Origin: an uncultured Bacteroidota bacterium
GTDB lineage: Bacteria; Bacteroidota; Bacteroidia; Flavobacteriales; Flavobacteriaceae
Direction of reading: 5' to 3'
Assembly: GCA_902561795.1 (NCBI GenBank)
Contig: CACERG010000010.1
Coordinates: forward strand, 1 to 62,897
Length of the DNA: 62,897 nt
Made by a program: the position numbers and the translations under genes. Shown here piece by piece: positions 1 through 9,023 of the stretch; the stretch's first letter is position 1, and each line of letters begins with the position of its first letter. The notes beneath the pieces were generated by a model. It was given only the letters and a program-made list of their open reading frames with translations, was not told the DNA's origin and searched no databases.

Positions 1-2568
1 TGGTCTTGCTTCAATGATTACTTGTTCCCCCGAACATATTGTATCTCCAGGTGCATTTGAAAATATTGAAGCAGATGAAACTTCACCAAAAAAGTCAACT
101 AAAATTGTTATTTCATCAGTGAATGTGCATCCATCAGCAACTATTTCAACACTTATTCGGTCTCCATTGTCAAACTGTCCTGCTCCACTTCCTGCTGTTG
201 CAGTAACAGTTCTTGATGGACCAGCTGCGCCTAAAGGTACACCGTTATTAAAAAATCTGTAAGTGTCTGCTCCATCTGGAGCTGTAACATTAATTAAATC
301 ACCAGCGCAATAAGAATTATCTGTGACACCAGTTACTAGAGTAGGATCAAAGTTAGCCTTAACGTTAACAGAAACAATATTTGATGTTAAATTTCCACAC
401 GAAAGTGGTTCATTGAAGATCCCATCACCGTTTGAATCATAATAAACAAAAGAAATCCTTCTGAATCTGGTCGAAACAGTAAAATTTGATGTTGGGCTGT
501 ATGTTTGTGTTGTTGCCCCAGCAATATCACCAAATGGGGCTCCGTCGATAGAAGATTGCCATTGATATCCAATTGTGGCTGAAGCTATAGTAGTACTAGC
601 TGCTCCTCCTCCAACACCCAATGTACCGCCATCAATACCTCCGGTCATTGTGGTTCCATAACAAATATTCTCATCTCCAGGGTTTTGGAGTGTAATTGAA
701 CCAGTTGATGATAAAGACAAAACAGTGAAAGTTTCAATTACATCCTTGTAGCATCCTGTTGCATTGAAAGCTCTTGAGATCACTCTATCGCCATCATTTA
801 ATCTATTTGTAGTGAATTTATTACCTGAGACTTCTGCTGGAAGTGCTGGATTTCCTGTGTTATTAATAAAGAAACTGTGGCTTACTCCACCTGTTACTTG
901 TATTTCAACATTTTGCCCTAAACACAAAATATTTCCTGGGGCATCAGTTGATACTCCAGGATTTAATCCAATTTCATCAATAATTATTGGTATAGTTTGT
1001 TGATTACTACATCCAAAATTATCGACTATTTGGACAGTAACATTATCGCCATTCTGAATTACTGGGGGACTTGCTGCAAGATTTCTTGCTGCGCCTGATC
1101 TTAAGTTCAATGTAGTTGAAGTTCCAGAAGAAATTGTTGTTGCGTTTATAATAAATGTGTAGGTTGCAGCTCCTGTATCTGCTGAAACAATGATATCCTG
1201 ATCTTGGCAAAATGTATTACTTGGATTATTAGTAGTCAAATTAATATCAAATTTGGGACGAAGATTCATCGTTACAATATCGTCACCTGTAAAGGTGCAG
1301 GATGCTGAAGATGAGGATATTACAACATTTCTCCTAAAAAGTGTTGTTGTGGTAATGCTGGTTGGCGTATAGTTCGATGCAGTTGCACCAACTATGTCTT
1401 GATAACTAGTACCGTTATTGGTTGAGCTCTGCCATTGATAACTTATCGTTCCAAAGGTGGCTGAGGCTAACGAACTCCCTCCAGTTCCGTCTCCTAGGAT
1501 TTGCCCAACAGGTGAATCACCTTCACAGATATCAACATCATCCGAGTTCTCGAGTGCAATGACACCATTGTCAATAAGTGACATTTGGTTGAATGTTAAA
1601 GATTTCTCATCATAACAACCAGCTGCATTAAATACTCTGACTGATACTATATCATTATTTGATAATGCTCTTGTAAAATTTGAAAATGTAGCCCCGAATT
1701 GTTCCGTTCCGTTAACATACCATTTGTAACTAACCCCACCTATCGCCTCAAAACTGACAACATCTCCACTACAAAAAAGACCATCTGGAGCAGAAGAAGA
1801 GAGACCTGCCGTAGGCAAAGCACTTACAGTTACTGTTCTTGACTGAGTTGCTGAACTAGTTACACAACCATTACCATCAATCATATCAATGGTGACTACG
1901 TCACCATTAGCAATATTACCCAAAGCTCCCGAAGTAAATGTTATGGAATTTACACCAAAAAGACTTTGCACAATACCATTATTTATTTTAAATGTATAAG
2001 TTGCTGTTGCTGAAAAGGGCGTGATTGTGAAAGTAATGGGATCACCCGCACAAATTATATTATCTGGATCTGCACTACTTGATAGTGAGGGAACTGCTGG
2101 AGTAAATACGCCTATATCAAGTGAAGTACTAACGTTATTTGATAAATCAGGATCATCTGGTATAGTAATACTTGCTGTAATCGTATATGGTCCTACAGGG
2201 GTTGACAAATCAAGGGGGGCAAGGCTTGAACCTCCTTCGGATTTAAAATGATCAGGAAAGATAAATGCCTGAGATGTACCTGCCTCAATAATTGCATCTC
2301 CCGCAAATTTTGTAGCATCAATGCGATAAAGAGCTGGGGCTCTTGCAATTGGGCCATTGACCTGAAAGTAGAAGAGATCATTATTAACATCATTATTTAT
2401 CCCGCCATCATTGTTTCTAATATCTACAGAGAACTTTACTGAGTTTGAAGGGCACAAGGGTTCACCTCCAACAATGGAGATTGAACCAATAGAGATGTCT
2501 TGTCCTTGGGAAAAAAGAGTCCCTACCGCAAAAATGGATAGGATCAGGAATGATATTTTTCTTAACAA
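1..2568 (-). CDS. Large secreted Ig-like-repeat surface protein, N-terminal part (runs off left edge)
   Basis: One frame stays open for 856 codons from position 2568 to the window edge. No in-frame ATG lies near the N-terminus and a stop lies five codons upstream of the TTG at 2568, so TTG is the only reasonable start. It gives a clear Sec signal peptide (LRKISFLILSIFAVGTLFSQ). A short N-terminal domain follows (about residues 25-165), then a tandem super-repeat. Each unit starts with a CAGD/CQDQD-type motif and an ATYTFxINN strand, passes a second Cys-containing Ig-like module, and ends with a YQWQSS...FRR module. The lead cysteines are coded at 2050-2052, 1207-1209 and 307-309, so the units are 281 and 300 residues long. 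Such proteins in Flavobacteriia are usually very long, exported by the type IX system and placed on the surface; the C-terminal sorting domain would lie outside the window. The role (adhesin, motility or matrix) cannot be told from this part. Confidence 0.88.
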   Translation of the reverse strand, partial: MLRKISFLILSIFAVGTLFSQGQDISIGSISIVGGEPLCPSNSVKFSVDIRNNDGGINNDVNNDLFYFQVNGPIARAPALYRIDATKFAGDAIIEAGTSQAFIFPDHFKSEGGSSLAPLDLSTPVGPYTITASITIPDDPDLSNNVSTSLDIGVFTPAVPSLSSSADPDNIICAGDPITFTITPFSATATYTFKINNGIVQSLFGVNSITFTSGALGNIANGDVVTIDMIDGNGCVTSSATQSRTVTVSALPTAGLSSSAPDGLFCSGDVVSFEAIGGVSYKWYVNGTEQFGATFSNFTRALSNNDIVSVRVFNAAGCYDEKSLTFNQMSLIDNGVIALENSDDVDICEGDSPVGQILGDGTGGSSLASATFGTISYQWQSSTNNGTSYQDIVGATASNYTPTSITTTTLFRRNVVISSSSASCTFTGDDIVTMNLRPKFDINLTTNNPSNTFCQDQDIIVSADTGAATYTFIINATTISSGTSTTLNLRSGAARNLAASPPVIQNGDNVTVQIVDNFGCSNQQTIPIIIDEIGLNPGVSTDAPGNILCLGQNVEIQVTGGVSHSFFINNTGNPALPAEVSGNKFTTNRLNDGDRVISRAFNATGCYKDVIETFTVLSLSSTGSITLQNPGDENICYGTTMTGGIDGGTLGVGGGAASTTIASATIGYQWQSSIDGAPFGDIAGATTQTYSPTSNFTVSTRFRRISFVYYDSNGDGIFNEPLSCGNLTSNIVSVNVKANFDPTLVTGVTDNSYCAGDLINVTAPDGADTYRFFNNGVPLGAAGPSRTVTATAGSGAGQFDNGDRISVEIVADGCTFTDEITILVDFFGEVSSASIFSNAPGDTICSGEQVIIEARP

Positions 2569-2631
2569 AACAGCAGTAAATTACATTTAAATTTAAACGT
2601 AAAAATATGTCAAATATTATTCATTCAATCA

Positions 2632-2639
2632 CAAATTTA
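2632..2639 (-). promoter_or_regulatory. Possible -7 box for the surface-protein gene
   Basis: On the minus strand this reads TAAATTTG, a full match to the Bacteroidota -7 consensus TAnnTTTG, 63 bases upstream of the TTG start at 2568. No TTG sits at the usual 19-base spacing, so only the -7 half is supported. Confidence 0.4.
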
Positions 2640-2664
2640 GTGATAATAAAAAACAAACTTTATA

Positions 2665-2696
2665 TTTAATAACAGGTTATGAACAGTGTTATTAAA
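2665..2696 (-). terminator. A/T-rich hairpin between the CBS-like gene and the surface-protein gene
   Basis: A perfect 10-bp stem, TTTAATAACA (2665-2674) with TGTTATTAAA (2687-2696), encloses a 12-base loop. On the minus strand it starts about 26 bases after the stop of the upstream gene (2723) and is followed within 20 bases by a T-rich stretch. That position suits a transcript end, but the stem is almost all A-T and the T run is not immediately adjacent. Confidence 0.4.
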
Positions 2697-2722
2697 AGAT
2701 TTATTAACAATTTTTTAAAAAC

Positions 2723-3700
2723 CTATAAAAATTTCATTTTTTTCATCCAATCATCATTGTAGATTTTTCCAATATATCTACTACCTGAATCATGTAATAA
2801 AACAACCACAATGTTATTTTTTTTGAAATTCTCTTTAAGCTGTAAAACTCCTTTGATGGCTGCACCACAAGAGTTTCCAGCGAATATCCCTTCAAGTTTT
2901 GCCAACTTTCGTGTGTAAAGTGCCGCATCTTTGTCTGTTACCTTCTCAAAATGATCAATTATAGAAAAATCAACATTTTCTGGTAAAATGTCCTCTCCTA
3001 TCCCTTCAGTTGTATAAGGATAAATCTCATTCTTATCGAAAATTCCTGTTTCATGATATTTTTTAAATACAGAACCATAAGTATCAATGCCCCATATTTT
3101 AATTTTAGGATTTTTTTCTTTTAAGTATTTTCCCACTCCCGAAATAGTTCCACCCGTGCCAACACCTACAACAAAATCTGTAATTTTCCCATCTGTTTGA
3201 TCCCAGATTTCTGGCCCAGTAGTTTCGTAATGAGCCTGTGTGTTGGATAGATTATCATATTGATTTACGTACCAACTATTTGGAGTCTCCTCTGCAATCC
3301 GTTTTGATGTGCTATAATATGAATTTGGATTCTCAGGAGTCACATCAGTTGGACATACTATTACCTTGGCTCCAACTGCTTTTAGAACATCGAATTTTTC
3401 TTTTGACTGTTTATCAGTTGAAACACAAATTAAATTGTATCCTTTAACAATTGCTGCTAGAGCTAGTCCCATTCCAGTATTTCCAGAAGTTCCCTCTACA
3501 ATTGTACCACCTTTTTTTAATCTACCGTCTTTTTCTGCATCTTCAATCATTTTTAAAGCCATTCGGTCTTTAACAGAGTTTCCTGGATTAAAGCTTTCTA
3601 CTTTAGCCAAAACCAATGCTGGAATATCATCTGTAATTTTATTTAGTCGAACTAAAGGTGTGTTTCCAATCGTTTCGAGTATTGTTTTAGCATATTTCAT
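2723..3700 (-). CDS. PLP-dependent cystathionine beta-synthase / cysteine synthase family enzyme
   Basis: A 325-residue fold-type II PLP enzyme. The Schiff-base lysine is K44 in GNSVKDRMA. The phosphate/substrate loop appears as EGTSGNTGMG (about residues 69-78), the PLP-phosphate loop as GVGTGGTISG (about 179-188), and the C-terminal cofactor contact as FAGNSCGAA. It should condense serine or an activated serine with homocysteine or sulfide. The EGTSGNTG form and the TEGIGEDILP stretch are closer to the catalytic core of cystathionine beta-synthase than to CysK (EPTSGNTG). The C-terminal CBS regulatory pair of eukaryotic enzymes is absent. No sulfur-metabolism gene flanks it, so the physiological reaction cannot be fixed. 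Confidence 0.9.
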   Translation of the reverse strand: MKYAKTILETIGNTPLVRLNKITDDIPALVLAKVESFNPGNSVKDRMALKMIEDAEKDGRLKKGGTIVEGTSGNTGMGLALAAIVKGYNLICVSTDKQSKEKFDVLKAVGAKVIVCPTDVTPENPNSYYSTSKRIAEETPNSWYVNQYDNLSNTQAHYETTGPEIWDQTDGKITDFVVGVGTGGTISGVGKYLKEKNPKIKIWGIDTYGSVFKKYHETGIFDKNEIYPYTTEGIGEDILPENVDFSIIDHFEKVTDKDAALYTRKLAKLEGIFAGNSCGAAIKGVLQLKENFKKNNIVVVLLHDSGSRYIGKIYNDDWMKKMKFL

Positions 3701-3744
3701 TGTAAAAAAAAATCGTTATAAAGATATTCATTCTTAATTGAAAT

Positions 3745-4980
3745 CTACCTGGTATTCAATGCTTGTGATGGATTAATATTGAGTATAATTTTTAAAGGTA
3801 TCCAAAGGATAAAAGCAGAAATAATTAAGAAAAGTCCGTTAACAAAAATTATTTGAAAAAAAGTTATTTTTACAGGAGCTAACTCTACAAAATAGGTTGC
3901 TGGATCCAACTTTATCAATCCAAAGTTTTTTTGAAGAATATAAAAACCCAATCCAAATATATTTCCAAAAAATAACCCTTTACCCAAAATTACCATACCA
4001 TTGAGTAAAAAGATTTTTCTAATTGTATTATTTTGAAAGCCAATTGCTTTTAATAACCCAACCATTTTTGTTCTTTCTAGAACTATAACAAGTAATGCAG
4101 TTGCCATATTAATTAGGCCAACCAATATCATAATTATTAAAATTATTAAAACGTTAAAATCAAATAAAGCAATCCATTTGTAAATACTTGTGTATCTTTC
4201 AGTAATAGCTATGCTGTTAATTTCAGCAGGTAAATCATCATAAATTTTTTCATTAGTTTCTTTAAGTTGATCAAAATTCTTAACAAAAACTTCGTATGCA
4301 CCAATTTGATTTTTTCTCCATTTATTAATTTTTTGTACGTGTCTAATATCTCCATAAATTAAATTTTCATCTATATCAGGAAATCCTGATAAAAAAATTC
4401 CTGAAACCTTAAAACGTCTAACAGACGGCATTCCATTTTTTAAATCATTTTGAAAAAAAACATCTGTTTTATCTCCAACATCTAAACTTAATTTTTTTGA
4501 TAATGTCTCTGAGATCAAAATCTCTTTGCTTAAACCCTTTGTAAGATTTGGAAAGTGACCTCGAATAAAAAAACTTTTCAGACTTGTTGAGTCAAAATCT
4601 GAATTTACACCTTTAAAAAGGATACCTTCAAAATCAAATTTATTTTTCAAAATTCCAGCCTTTAGAGCAACTGGGTGAAATCTTGACACATTACTTTTAT
4701 TAAGAAATTTTTCCTTTATTAGAGGGGTATCGTTAATTGGTAATAAAGAGATTTTTGATTCATTATTTTCAAACAACGTTACCAGGATATGACCATTAAA
4801 AATACCTGTTTTATTCTCAATTTCGTGTTGAAGACCTTTACTTACTGATAATGCGATTAAAATGGTTGCAACACCTATTGAAACTGCAAGTGTTGCAATA
4901 TTGATAATTCGTGCAGAAACATTATTTTTATTGCTGTTTAAGCTTCTCATTCTGCTCACAAACAATGAAACAAGATTCAA
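3745..4980 (-). CDS. LolC/LolE-type (FtsX-like) ABC transporter permease
   Basis: A 411-residue permease with the MacB/FtsX layout: one N-terminal membrane helix (about residues 26-47), a long periplasmic domain, then three C-terminal helices, the last running into WIPLKIILNINPSQALNTR. Family members release lipoproteins from the inner membrane for transfer to the outer membrane. The start used is TTG at 4980, because MNLVSLFVSRMR matches where homologues usually begin; the first ATG (4950) would cut this conserved end. No ATP-binding subunit is adjacent, so the partner must be elsewhere. The gene is divergent from the NamZ-like gene, with 23 bases between the two chosen starts. Confidence 0.85.
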   Translation of the reverse strand: MNLVSLFVSRMRSLNSNKNNVSARIINIATLAVSIGVATILIALSVSKGLQHEIENKTGIFNGHILVTLFENNESKISLLPINDTPLIKEKFLNKSNVSRFHPVALKAGILKNKFDFEGILFKGVNSDFDSTSLKSFFIRGHFPNLTKGLSKEILISETLSKKLSLDVGDKTDVFFQNDLKNGMPSVRRFKVSGIFLSGFPDIDENLIYGDIRHVQKINKWRKNQIGAYEVFVKNFDQLKETNEKIYDDLPAEINSIAITERYTSIYKWIALFDFNVLIILIIMILVGLINMATALLVIVLERTKMVGLLKAIGFQNNTIRKIFLLNGMVILGKGLFFGNIFGLGFYILQKNFGLIKLDPATYFVELAPVKITFFQIIFVNGLFLIISAFILWIPLKIILNINPSQALNTR

Positions 4981-5003
4981 TATACCGGTCTTTTGTAAGA
5001 TTT

Positions 5004-6164
5004 ATGATCAAAAGTACATTATTATTTTTTGTATTAATATTTTCTAATAGTCATATAATTGGACAAATGAAAATTTCTCCAGGTGCAGAAAGTTTTAAAA
5101 TTTACCTACCGATGCTTGAAGATAAAAAAGTAGGAGTGGTTGCCCATCAAGCAAGTTTGCTTTTTAATAAATCTAAAAATCAACACCTTTTAGATTTCTT
5201 AATAAAAAATGATGTTGATGTTAAAAAAATATTTGCTCCAGAACACGGTTTTACAGGGAAGGCTGATGCAGGTGAAAAAATTAGTGACCATCATGATAAT
5301 AAAACAGAAATACCAATAGTATCTCTTTATGGAAAAAATAAAAAACCATCTGAAGAAAATTTAAAAAATATTGATATTGTTATTTTTGACCTTCAAGATG
5401 TGGGCGTTCGATTTTACACTTATATATCAACCCTACACTATGTTATGCAATCCTGTGCAGAAATGAAAATTCCAATTATAGTTTTAGATCGTCCAAATCC
5501 AAACTTGCACTATGTGGACGGACCTGTATTAGAAAAAAAATATTCAAGTTTTGTAGGTATGCACCCCGTCCCAATTGTTTATGGAATGACCATTGGAGAA
5601 TATGCGTTAATGATTAATGGTGAGGGATGGCTCGATAACGGACTTATCACAGAATTAAAAATTATACCCATACAAAACTACTCACGAACTTCTATATATG
5701 AGTTGCCAAAAAGGCCATCACCAAATCTTCCAAATAGCCAATCTATAGCTTTATACCCCAGCCTTTGCTTGCTAGAACCAACAGTAATAAGTATAGGTCG
5801 GGGAACCGAAAATCAATTTCAAATATTTGGACATCCTGAATTAAAAATAAATAAGTATAGTTTTAAACCATTACCAAATTTTGGCTCAAAAAATCCTAAA
5901 CATAATGGTAATGTTTGTTTTGGGAAAAATTTATCAAAAGTTCCAAAACCTGAAAAAATTGAATTAAAATGGCTTATCGAAGCTTACAGGTATTTTCCCA
6001 AGCCTGAAATCTTTTTTTTAAAAGGATTTAATCGGATTGCTGGAAATGATAAATTAAAGCAGCAGTTGATATCTTTTTCAAGCGAGAAGGAAATTAGAAA
6101 AAGTTGGGAACCACAACTTAAATTATTCAAAAAGATCAGAAAAAAATATTTGATCTATAACTAG
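5004..6164 (+). CDS. DUF1343 family protein, NamZ-like exo-beta-N-acetylmuramidase
   Basis: The ATG at 5004 gives 386 residues beginning with a signal peptide (MIKSTLLFFVLIFSNSHIIG). A longer reading from GTG 4911 or ATG 4965 would overlap the divergent permease gene and bury the signal, so it was rejected. Typical family motifs are present: APEHGFTGKADAGEKI, FDLQDVGVRFYTYIST and VLDRPNPN. Characterised DUF1343 members (NamZ, GH171) remove terminal N-acetylmuramic acid from peptidoglycan fragments in the periplasm or outside, which fits a cell-wall recycling role. No other recycling gene is nearby. The last four bases overlap the 3' end of convergent queE. Confidence 0.82.
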   Translation: MIKSTLLFFVLIFSNSHIIGQMKISPGAESFKIYLPMLEDKKVGVVAHQASLLFNKSKNQHLLDFLIKNDVDVKKIFAPEHGFTGKADAGEKISDHHDNKTEIPIVSLYGKNKKPSEENLKNIDIVIFDLQDVGVRFYTYISTLHYVMQSCAEMKIPIIVLDRPNPNLHYVDGPVLEKKYSSFVGMHPVPIVYGMTIGEYALMINGEGWLDNGLITELKIIPIQNYSRTSIYELPKRPSPNLPNSQSIALYPSLCLLEPTVISIGRGTENQFQIFGHPELKINKYSFKPLPNFGSKNPKHNGNVCFGKNLSKVPKPEKIELKWLIEAYRYFPKPEIFFLKGFNRIAGNDKLKQQLISFSSEKEIRKSWEPQLKLFKKIRKKYLIYN

Positions 6165-6784
6165 GGTATATCTAAGTATTTGTGAGTTTGTAGAGAAATT
6201 TTCCATTTTGGATTTTGCATAATATACTTGACTAAGAGTGACATTACAAATTCCTTTTTACCCCACTCTGGTTGAAGGTAAAGTAAACAATCTTTTTTTA
6301 CATTTTTAGCACAACTTTCTGCAAACTCTAAGTCATGTTTATTATATATTATAATTTTAAGTTCATCAGCTTGGGTGTATGCTTGTTCAGTAGGAAGTTT
6401 ATTTTTTTTTGGTGACAAACAAAACCAATCCCAAATCCCAGATATTTTATATGCTCCTGATGTTTCAAGATGAGTTTTTTTATTTTTTGACTTTAAAGCC
6501 TTGGTCAATAGATCCATGTTCCACATCAAAGGTTCTCCGCCTGTAATCACAACATTTTCAACGTTATCAACAACATTTTCGATAATATTTTTAATAGGTG
6601 TTAGTGGATGCTTTTGAAAATCCCAGCTCTCTTTGACATCACACCAATGACAACCAATGTCACAACCACCCAAACGAATAAAATAGGCAGGTAATCCACT
6701 GTGGTAACCCTCACCCTGAAGTGAATGAAAAGATTCCATTAAAGGGAGTACTTTTCCAACTGATAGTTTATCGTTTAAAACCAT
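6161..6784 (-). CDS. queE: 7-carboxy-7-deazaguanine synthase (QueE)
   Basis: A 207-residue radical-SAM enzyme that converts 6-carboxytetrahydropterin to 7-carboxy-7-deazaguanine in the queuosine pathway. The N-terminal FHSLQGEGYHSG motif is diagnostic for QueE. The iron-sulfur cluster cysteines are C41, C45 and C48 (CDIGCHWC). TGGEPL supplies the SAM-binding GGEP motif. The C-terminal QPEWG is also seen in the family. queC, queD and queF are not in the window. It converges with the NamZ-like gene and overlaps it by four bases. Confidence 0.95.
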   Translation of the reverse strand: MVLNDKLSVGKVLPLMESFHSLQGEGYHSGLPAYFIRLGGCDIGCHWCDVKESWDFQKHPLTPIKNIIENVVDNVENVVITGGEPLMWNMDLLTKALKSKNKKTHLETSGAYKISGIWDWFCLSPKKNKLPTEQAYTQADELKIIIYNKHDLEFAESCAKNVKKDCLLYLQPEWGKKEFVMSLLVKYIMQNPKWKISLQTHKYLDIP

Positions 6785-6848
6785 ATTTATTAAAATGTAA
6801 ATATAGTATATAATACTTCCCTTTTTTTAAATTTACGTACCTTTAAAT

Positions 6849-7271
6849 ATGAGTCTTTTAACACCTTTTCATTTAGCTATTCCTGTATCTAATCTAGCTA
6901 TCGCTCAAGACTTTTATGAGAATACTTTAGAATGCACTCCAGGTCGCTTTTCAGAGCAATGGGCCGATTATTCCTTGTTTGGTCATCAGTTAGTATTACA
7001 TGAAGACAAGAAATACGAGGGTCAAAAGCATTTTAATAAAGTTGATGGCAAGGCTGTTCCAATTCCACATTTTGGAGTTGTGTTGAAATGGGATGATTTT
7101 AATTTCTTTAGCAGTAAATTGATAGAAAAAAATATTGAATTCCAAATCTCACCTTACCTTCGTTTTAAGGATCAGCCTGGAGAACAAATGACTATGTTCT
7201 TTTATGATCCTTCTGGAAATGCACTTGAATTTAAAAGCTTCAAAAATATAGATCAAATTTTTGCCAAATAA
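6849..7271 (+). CDS. VOC-superfamily (glyoxalase/dioxygenase-fold) protein
   Basis: A 140-residue protein with two paired beta-alpha-beta-beta-beta modules. Three residues sit where VOC metalloenzymes bind metal: H8 (PFHLAIPV), H74 (IPHFGVVL) and E127 (NALEFKSF). The C-terminal YDPSGNALEFK is the classic VOC ending. A 2-His-1-carboxylate site suggests an Fe(II) or other divalent-metal enzyme. Related flavobacterial proteins are often annotated only as glyoxalase or dioxygenase family, and the substrate is unknown. Upstream, TAAATTTA at about 6827-6834 resembles a -7 box. The next gene starts five bases after its stop, so the two are probably co-transcribed. Confidence 0.85.
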   Translation: MSLLTPFHLAIPVSNLAIAQDFYENTLECTPGRFSEQWADYSLFGHQLVLHEDKKYEGQKHFNKVDGKAVPIPHFGVVLKWDDFNFFSSKLIEKNIEFQISPYLRFKDQPGEQMTMFFYDPSGNALEFKSFKNIDQIFAK

Positions 7272-7275
7272 TCTT

Positions 7276-8163
7276 ATGGGATCATTTTATTCAATTTTTA
7301 ATAAATTATTTAATTCATTTTTTGATTCAAAAACACAAAAAATTATAGAGAAAATAATTTTGATTTCAGCAGGCCTTGGCTTTGGAATTCATCTTTTACT
7401 GATTTTCTTGAATAAACAAAAAAGTGTAACTATATCGTCTATCTATCCTGAATTACTTAATGACCCTATTGCTGCAATTTACACTCCATTTTCACTCATA
7501 TTAATTTATGAGGTTTACTTATTATTGTTTTATTTACCTCGTTCATTTACATCTTGTGTTTCAAAACAATTTGAAATTATCTCTCTTATAGTAATTCGTA
7601 AAATTTTTAAAGATATTCCTCAAATGGATTTAGATGATAAATGGATGTTAAGTGGTCATAACCTGGAATTAATGATTGATTTGTTGGGGTTTTTATTTTT
7701 ATTTATGTTGATCTTTTTATTTAATAAAAACAAAAACCGAATCCCTAAAAAACCTGTTGAAGAACCAAAACTTGTTAGATTTATAAACTCAAAAAAAACT
7801 GTGAGTGTTATTCTTTTTGGAGTTCTAACTATTATGTTATCTTCAACTTTCTTTCAATGGATAGCTGACATTTTAAATCAAAAATCAGTACCCCAAATAG
7901 ACAGCCTTTTTTTTAACCAATTCTTTACACTTTTAATTTTAGCTGATGTAGTAATTTTACTTATATCATTTCGTTACACAGAAGAGTACAGTAAACTAAT
8001 AAGAAATACAGGGTTCATAATAGCAACAATATTAATTCGTCTTTCTTTTTCAGCAACTGGATATTTGACAATGATCCTTATTTTAACTGGAGTAACTTTT
8101 GCTTTTTTAATTTTGAAAATTTATAATGCGATCGAAGACGCTAAGATTGGTTCCACTGTCTAG
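7276..8163 (+). CDS. Uncharacterised polytopic membrane protein
   Basis: I do not recognise a named family. The ATG at 7276 gives 295 residues; a TTG at 7261 would overlap the previous gene and adds only five residues. At least six hydrophobic helices are visible (around ILISAGLGFGIHLLLIFL, AIYTPFSLILIYEVYLLLFY, DLLGFLFLFMLIFLF, a segment starting VSVILFGVLTIML, FFTLLILADVVILLISF, and a long C-terminal pair). Two charged stretches break the chain: one with Asp-Leu-Asp-Asp-Lys near the middle, one Lys-rich before helix 4. No transporter or enzyme signature is evident. It follows the VOC gene by five bases and overlaps the convergent folD 3' end by 23 bases. Confidence 0.75.
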   Translation: MGSFYSIFNKLFNSFFDSKTQKIIEKIILISAGLGFGIHLLLIFLNKQKSVTISSIYPELLNDPIAAIYTPFSLILIYEVYLLLFYLPRSFTSCVSKQFEIISLIVIRKIFKDIPQMDLDDKWMLSGHNLELMIDLLGFLFLFMLIFLFNKNKNRIPKKPVEEPKLVRFINSKKTVSVILFGVLTIMLSSTFFQWIADILNQKSVPQIDSLFFNQFFTLLILADVVILLISFRYTEEYSKLIRNTGFIIATILIRLSFSATGYLTMILILTGVTFAFLILKIYNAIEDAKIGSTV

Positions 8164-9019
8164 CCAATAAGGTATTTTTTAATAACATTGCAATTGTCAT
8201 AGGTCCTACGCCACCAGGAACAGGTGTTATAAAGTTTGCTTTTTTTGATACCTCCTCAAAAGCTACATCACCTTTAATTAGATACCCCTTAGAATTACTC
8301 TTGTCAATTACTCTAGTAATTCCAACATCTATTACAGTTGCGCCATTTTTAACCATATCTGCTTTTAAATACTCAGGTATTCCTAGTGCCATTATTAATA
8401 TATCTGCTTGACGTGTGATAGCACCTAAATTTTCAGTTCTGCTATGAGCTAATGTAACAGTAGCATTTCCTGCAGATCTTTTTTGACTCATCAAAATACT
8501 AATAGGCTTCCCTACAATATGACTTCGCCCAACAACTACACAATGCTTACCGCTAGTAGGAACTTTGTATCTCTCCAGCAATTGAATAATTCCAAACGGA
8601 GTTGCCGGAATGTAGGAGTTAAGCTGTAGTGCCATTCTTCCAAAGTTTTCTGGATGAAAACCATCTACATCCTTTTTTGGATCGATGGCTAATAAAATTG
8701 TTTGCTCGTTTATATGTTTTGGAAGTGGTAATTGGACTATATAACCATCCAAAATAGGATTGTCATTTAATTTTTTAATTTCTTCTAAAAGTTTTTTTTC
8801 AGAAATATCATTATTCAGTCTTATCAAACTAGACTTGAAACCAACATAATCACATGATCTAACTTTACTCCCCACGTATGTGAGACTTGCCCCATCATTA
8901 CCCACTAGAACAGCTGCTAAATGTGGAACCCTTTTCCCTTTTGATTTCATTTTATTTACTTCATCTCTAATTTCAAGTTTGATTTGATCTGAAGTTCTTT
9001 TTCCATCTAAAATAATCAT
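8141..9019 (-). CDS. folD: Bifunctional methylenetetrahydrofolate dehydrogenase/cyclohydrolase (FolD)
   Basis: 292 residues, the normal length. FolD interconverts 5,10-methylene-, 5,10-methenyl- and 10-formyl-tetrahydrofolate with NADP in the cytoplasm. Visible signatures are TYVGSKVRSC (the catalytic lysine), DGYIVQLPLP, PKKDVDGFHP, GRSHIVGKP in the nucleotide-binding loop, and PVPGGVGPMT near the C-terminus. It begins four bases after ffh, so the two form a probable operon ffh-folD. Its end overlaps the convergent membrane-protein gene. Confidence 0.97.
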   Translation of the reverse strand: MIILDGKRTSDQIKLEIRDEVNKMKSKGKRVPHLAAVLVGNDGASLTYVGSKVRSCDYVGFKSSLIRLNNDISEKKLLEEIKKLNDNPILDGYIVQLPLPKHINEQTILLAIDPKKDVDGFHPENFGRMALQLNSYIPATPFGIIQLLERYKVPTSGKHCVVVGRSHIVGKPISILMSQKRSAGNATVTLAHSRTENLGAITRQADILIMALGIPEYLKADMVKNGATVIDVGITRVIDKSNSKGYLIKGDVAFEEVSKKANFITPVPGGVGPMTIAMLLKNTLLARQWNQS

Positions 9020-9023
9020 GTCT

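Noticed and set aside
14-2442. Short plus-strand ORFs inside the first 2.4 kb
   Set aside because: All lie opposite the 856-codon minus-strand frame, which has a signal peptide and repeats; the short ones lack any domain or signal.
4911-5003. Longer N-terminus for the NamZ-like protein
   Set aside because: It overlaps the divergent permease gene and places the signal peptide 31 residues inside the protein.
6849-7271. Fosfomycin-resistance or bleomycin-binding assignment for the VOC protein
   Set aside because: The metal triad is general to VOC proteins and no drug-specific motif is evident.
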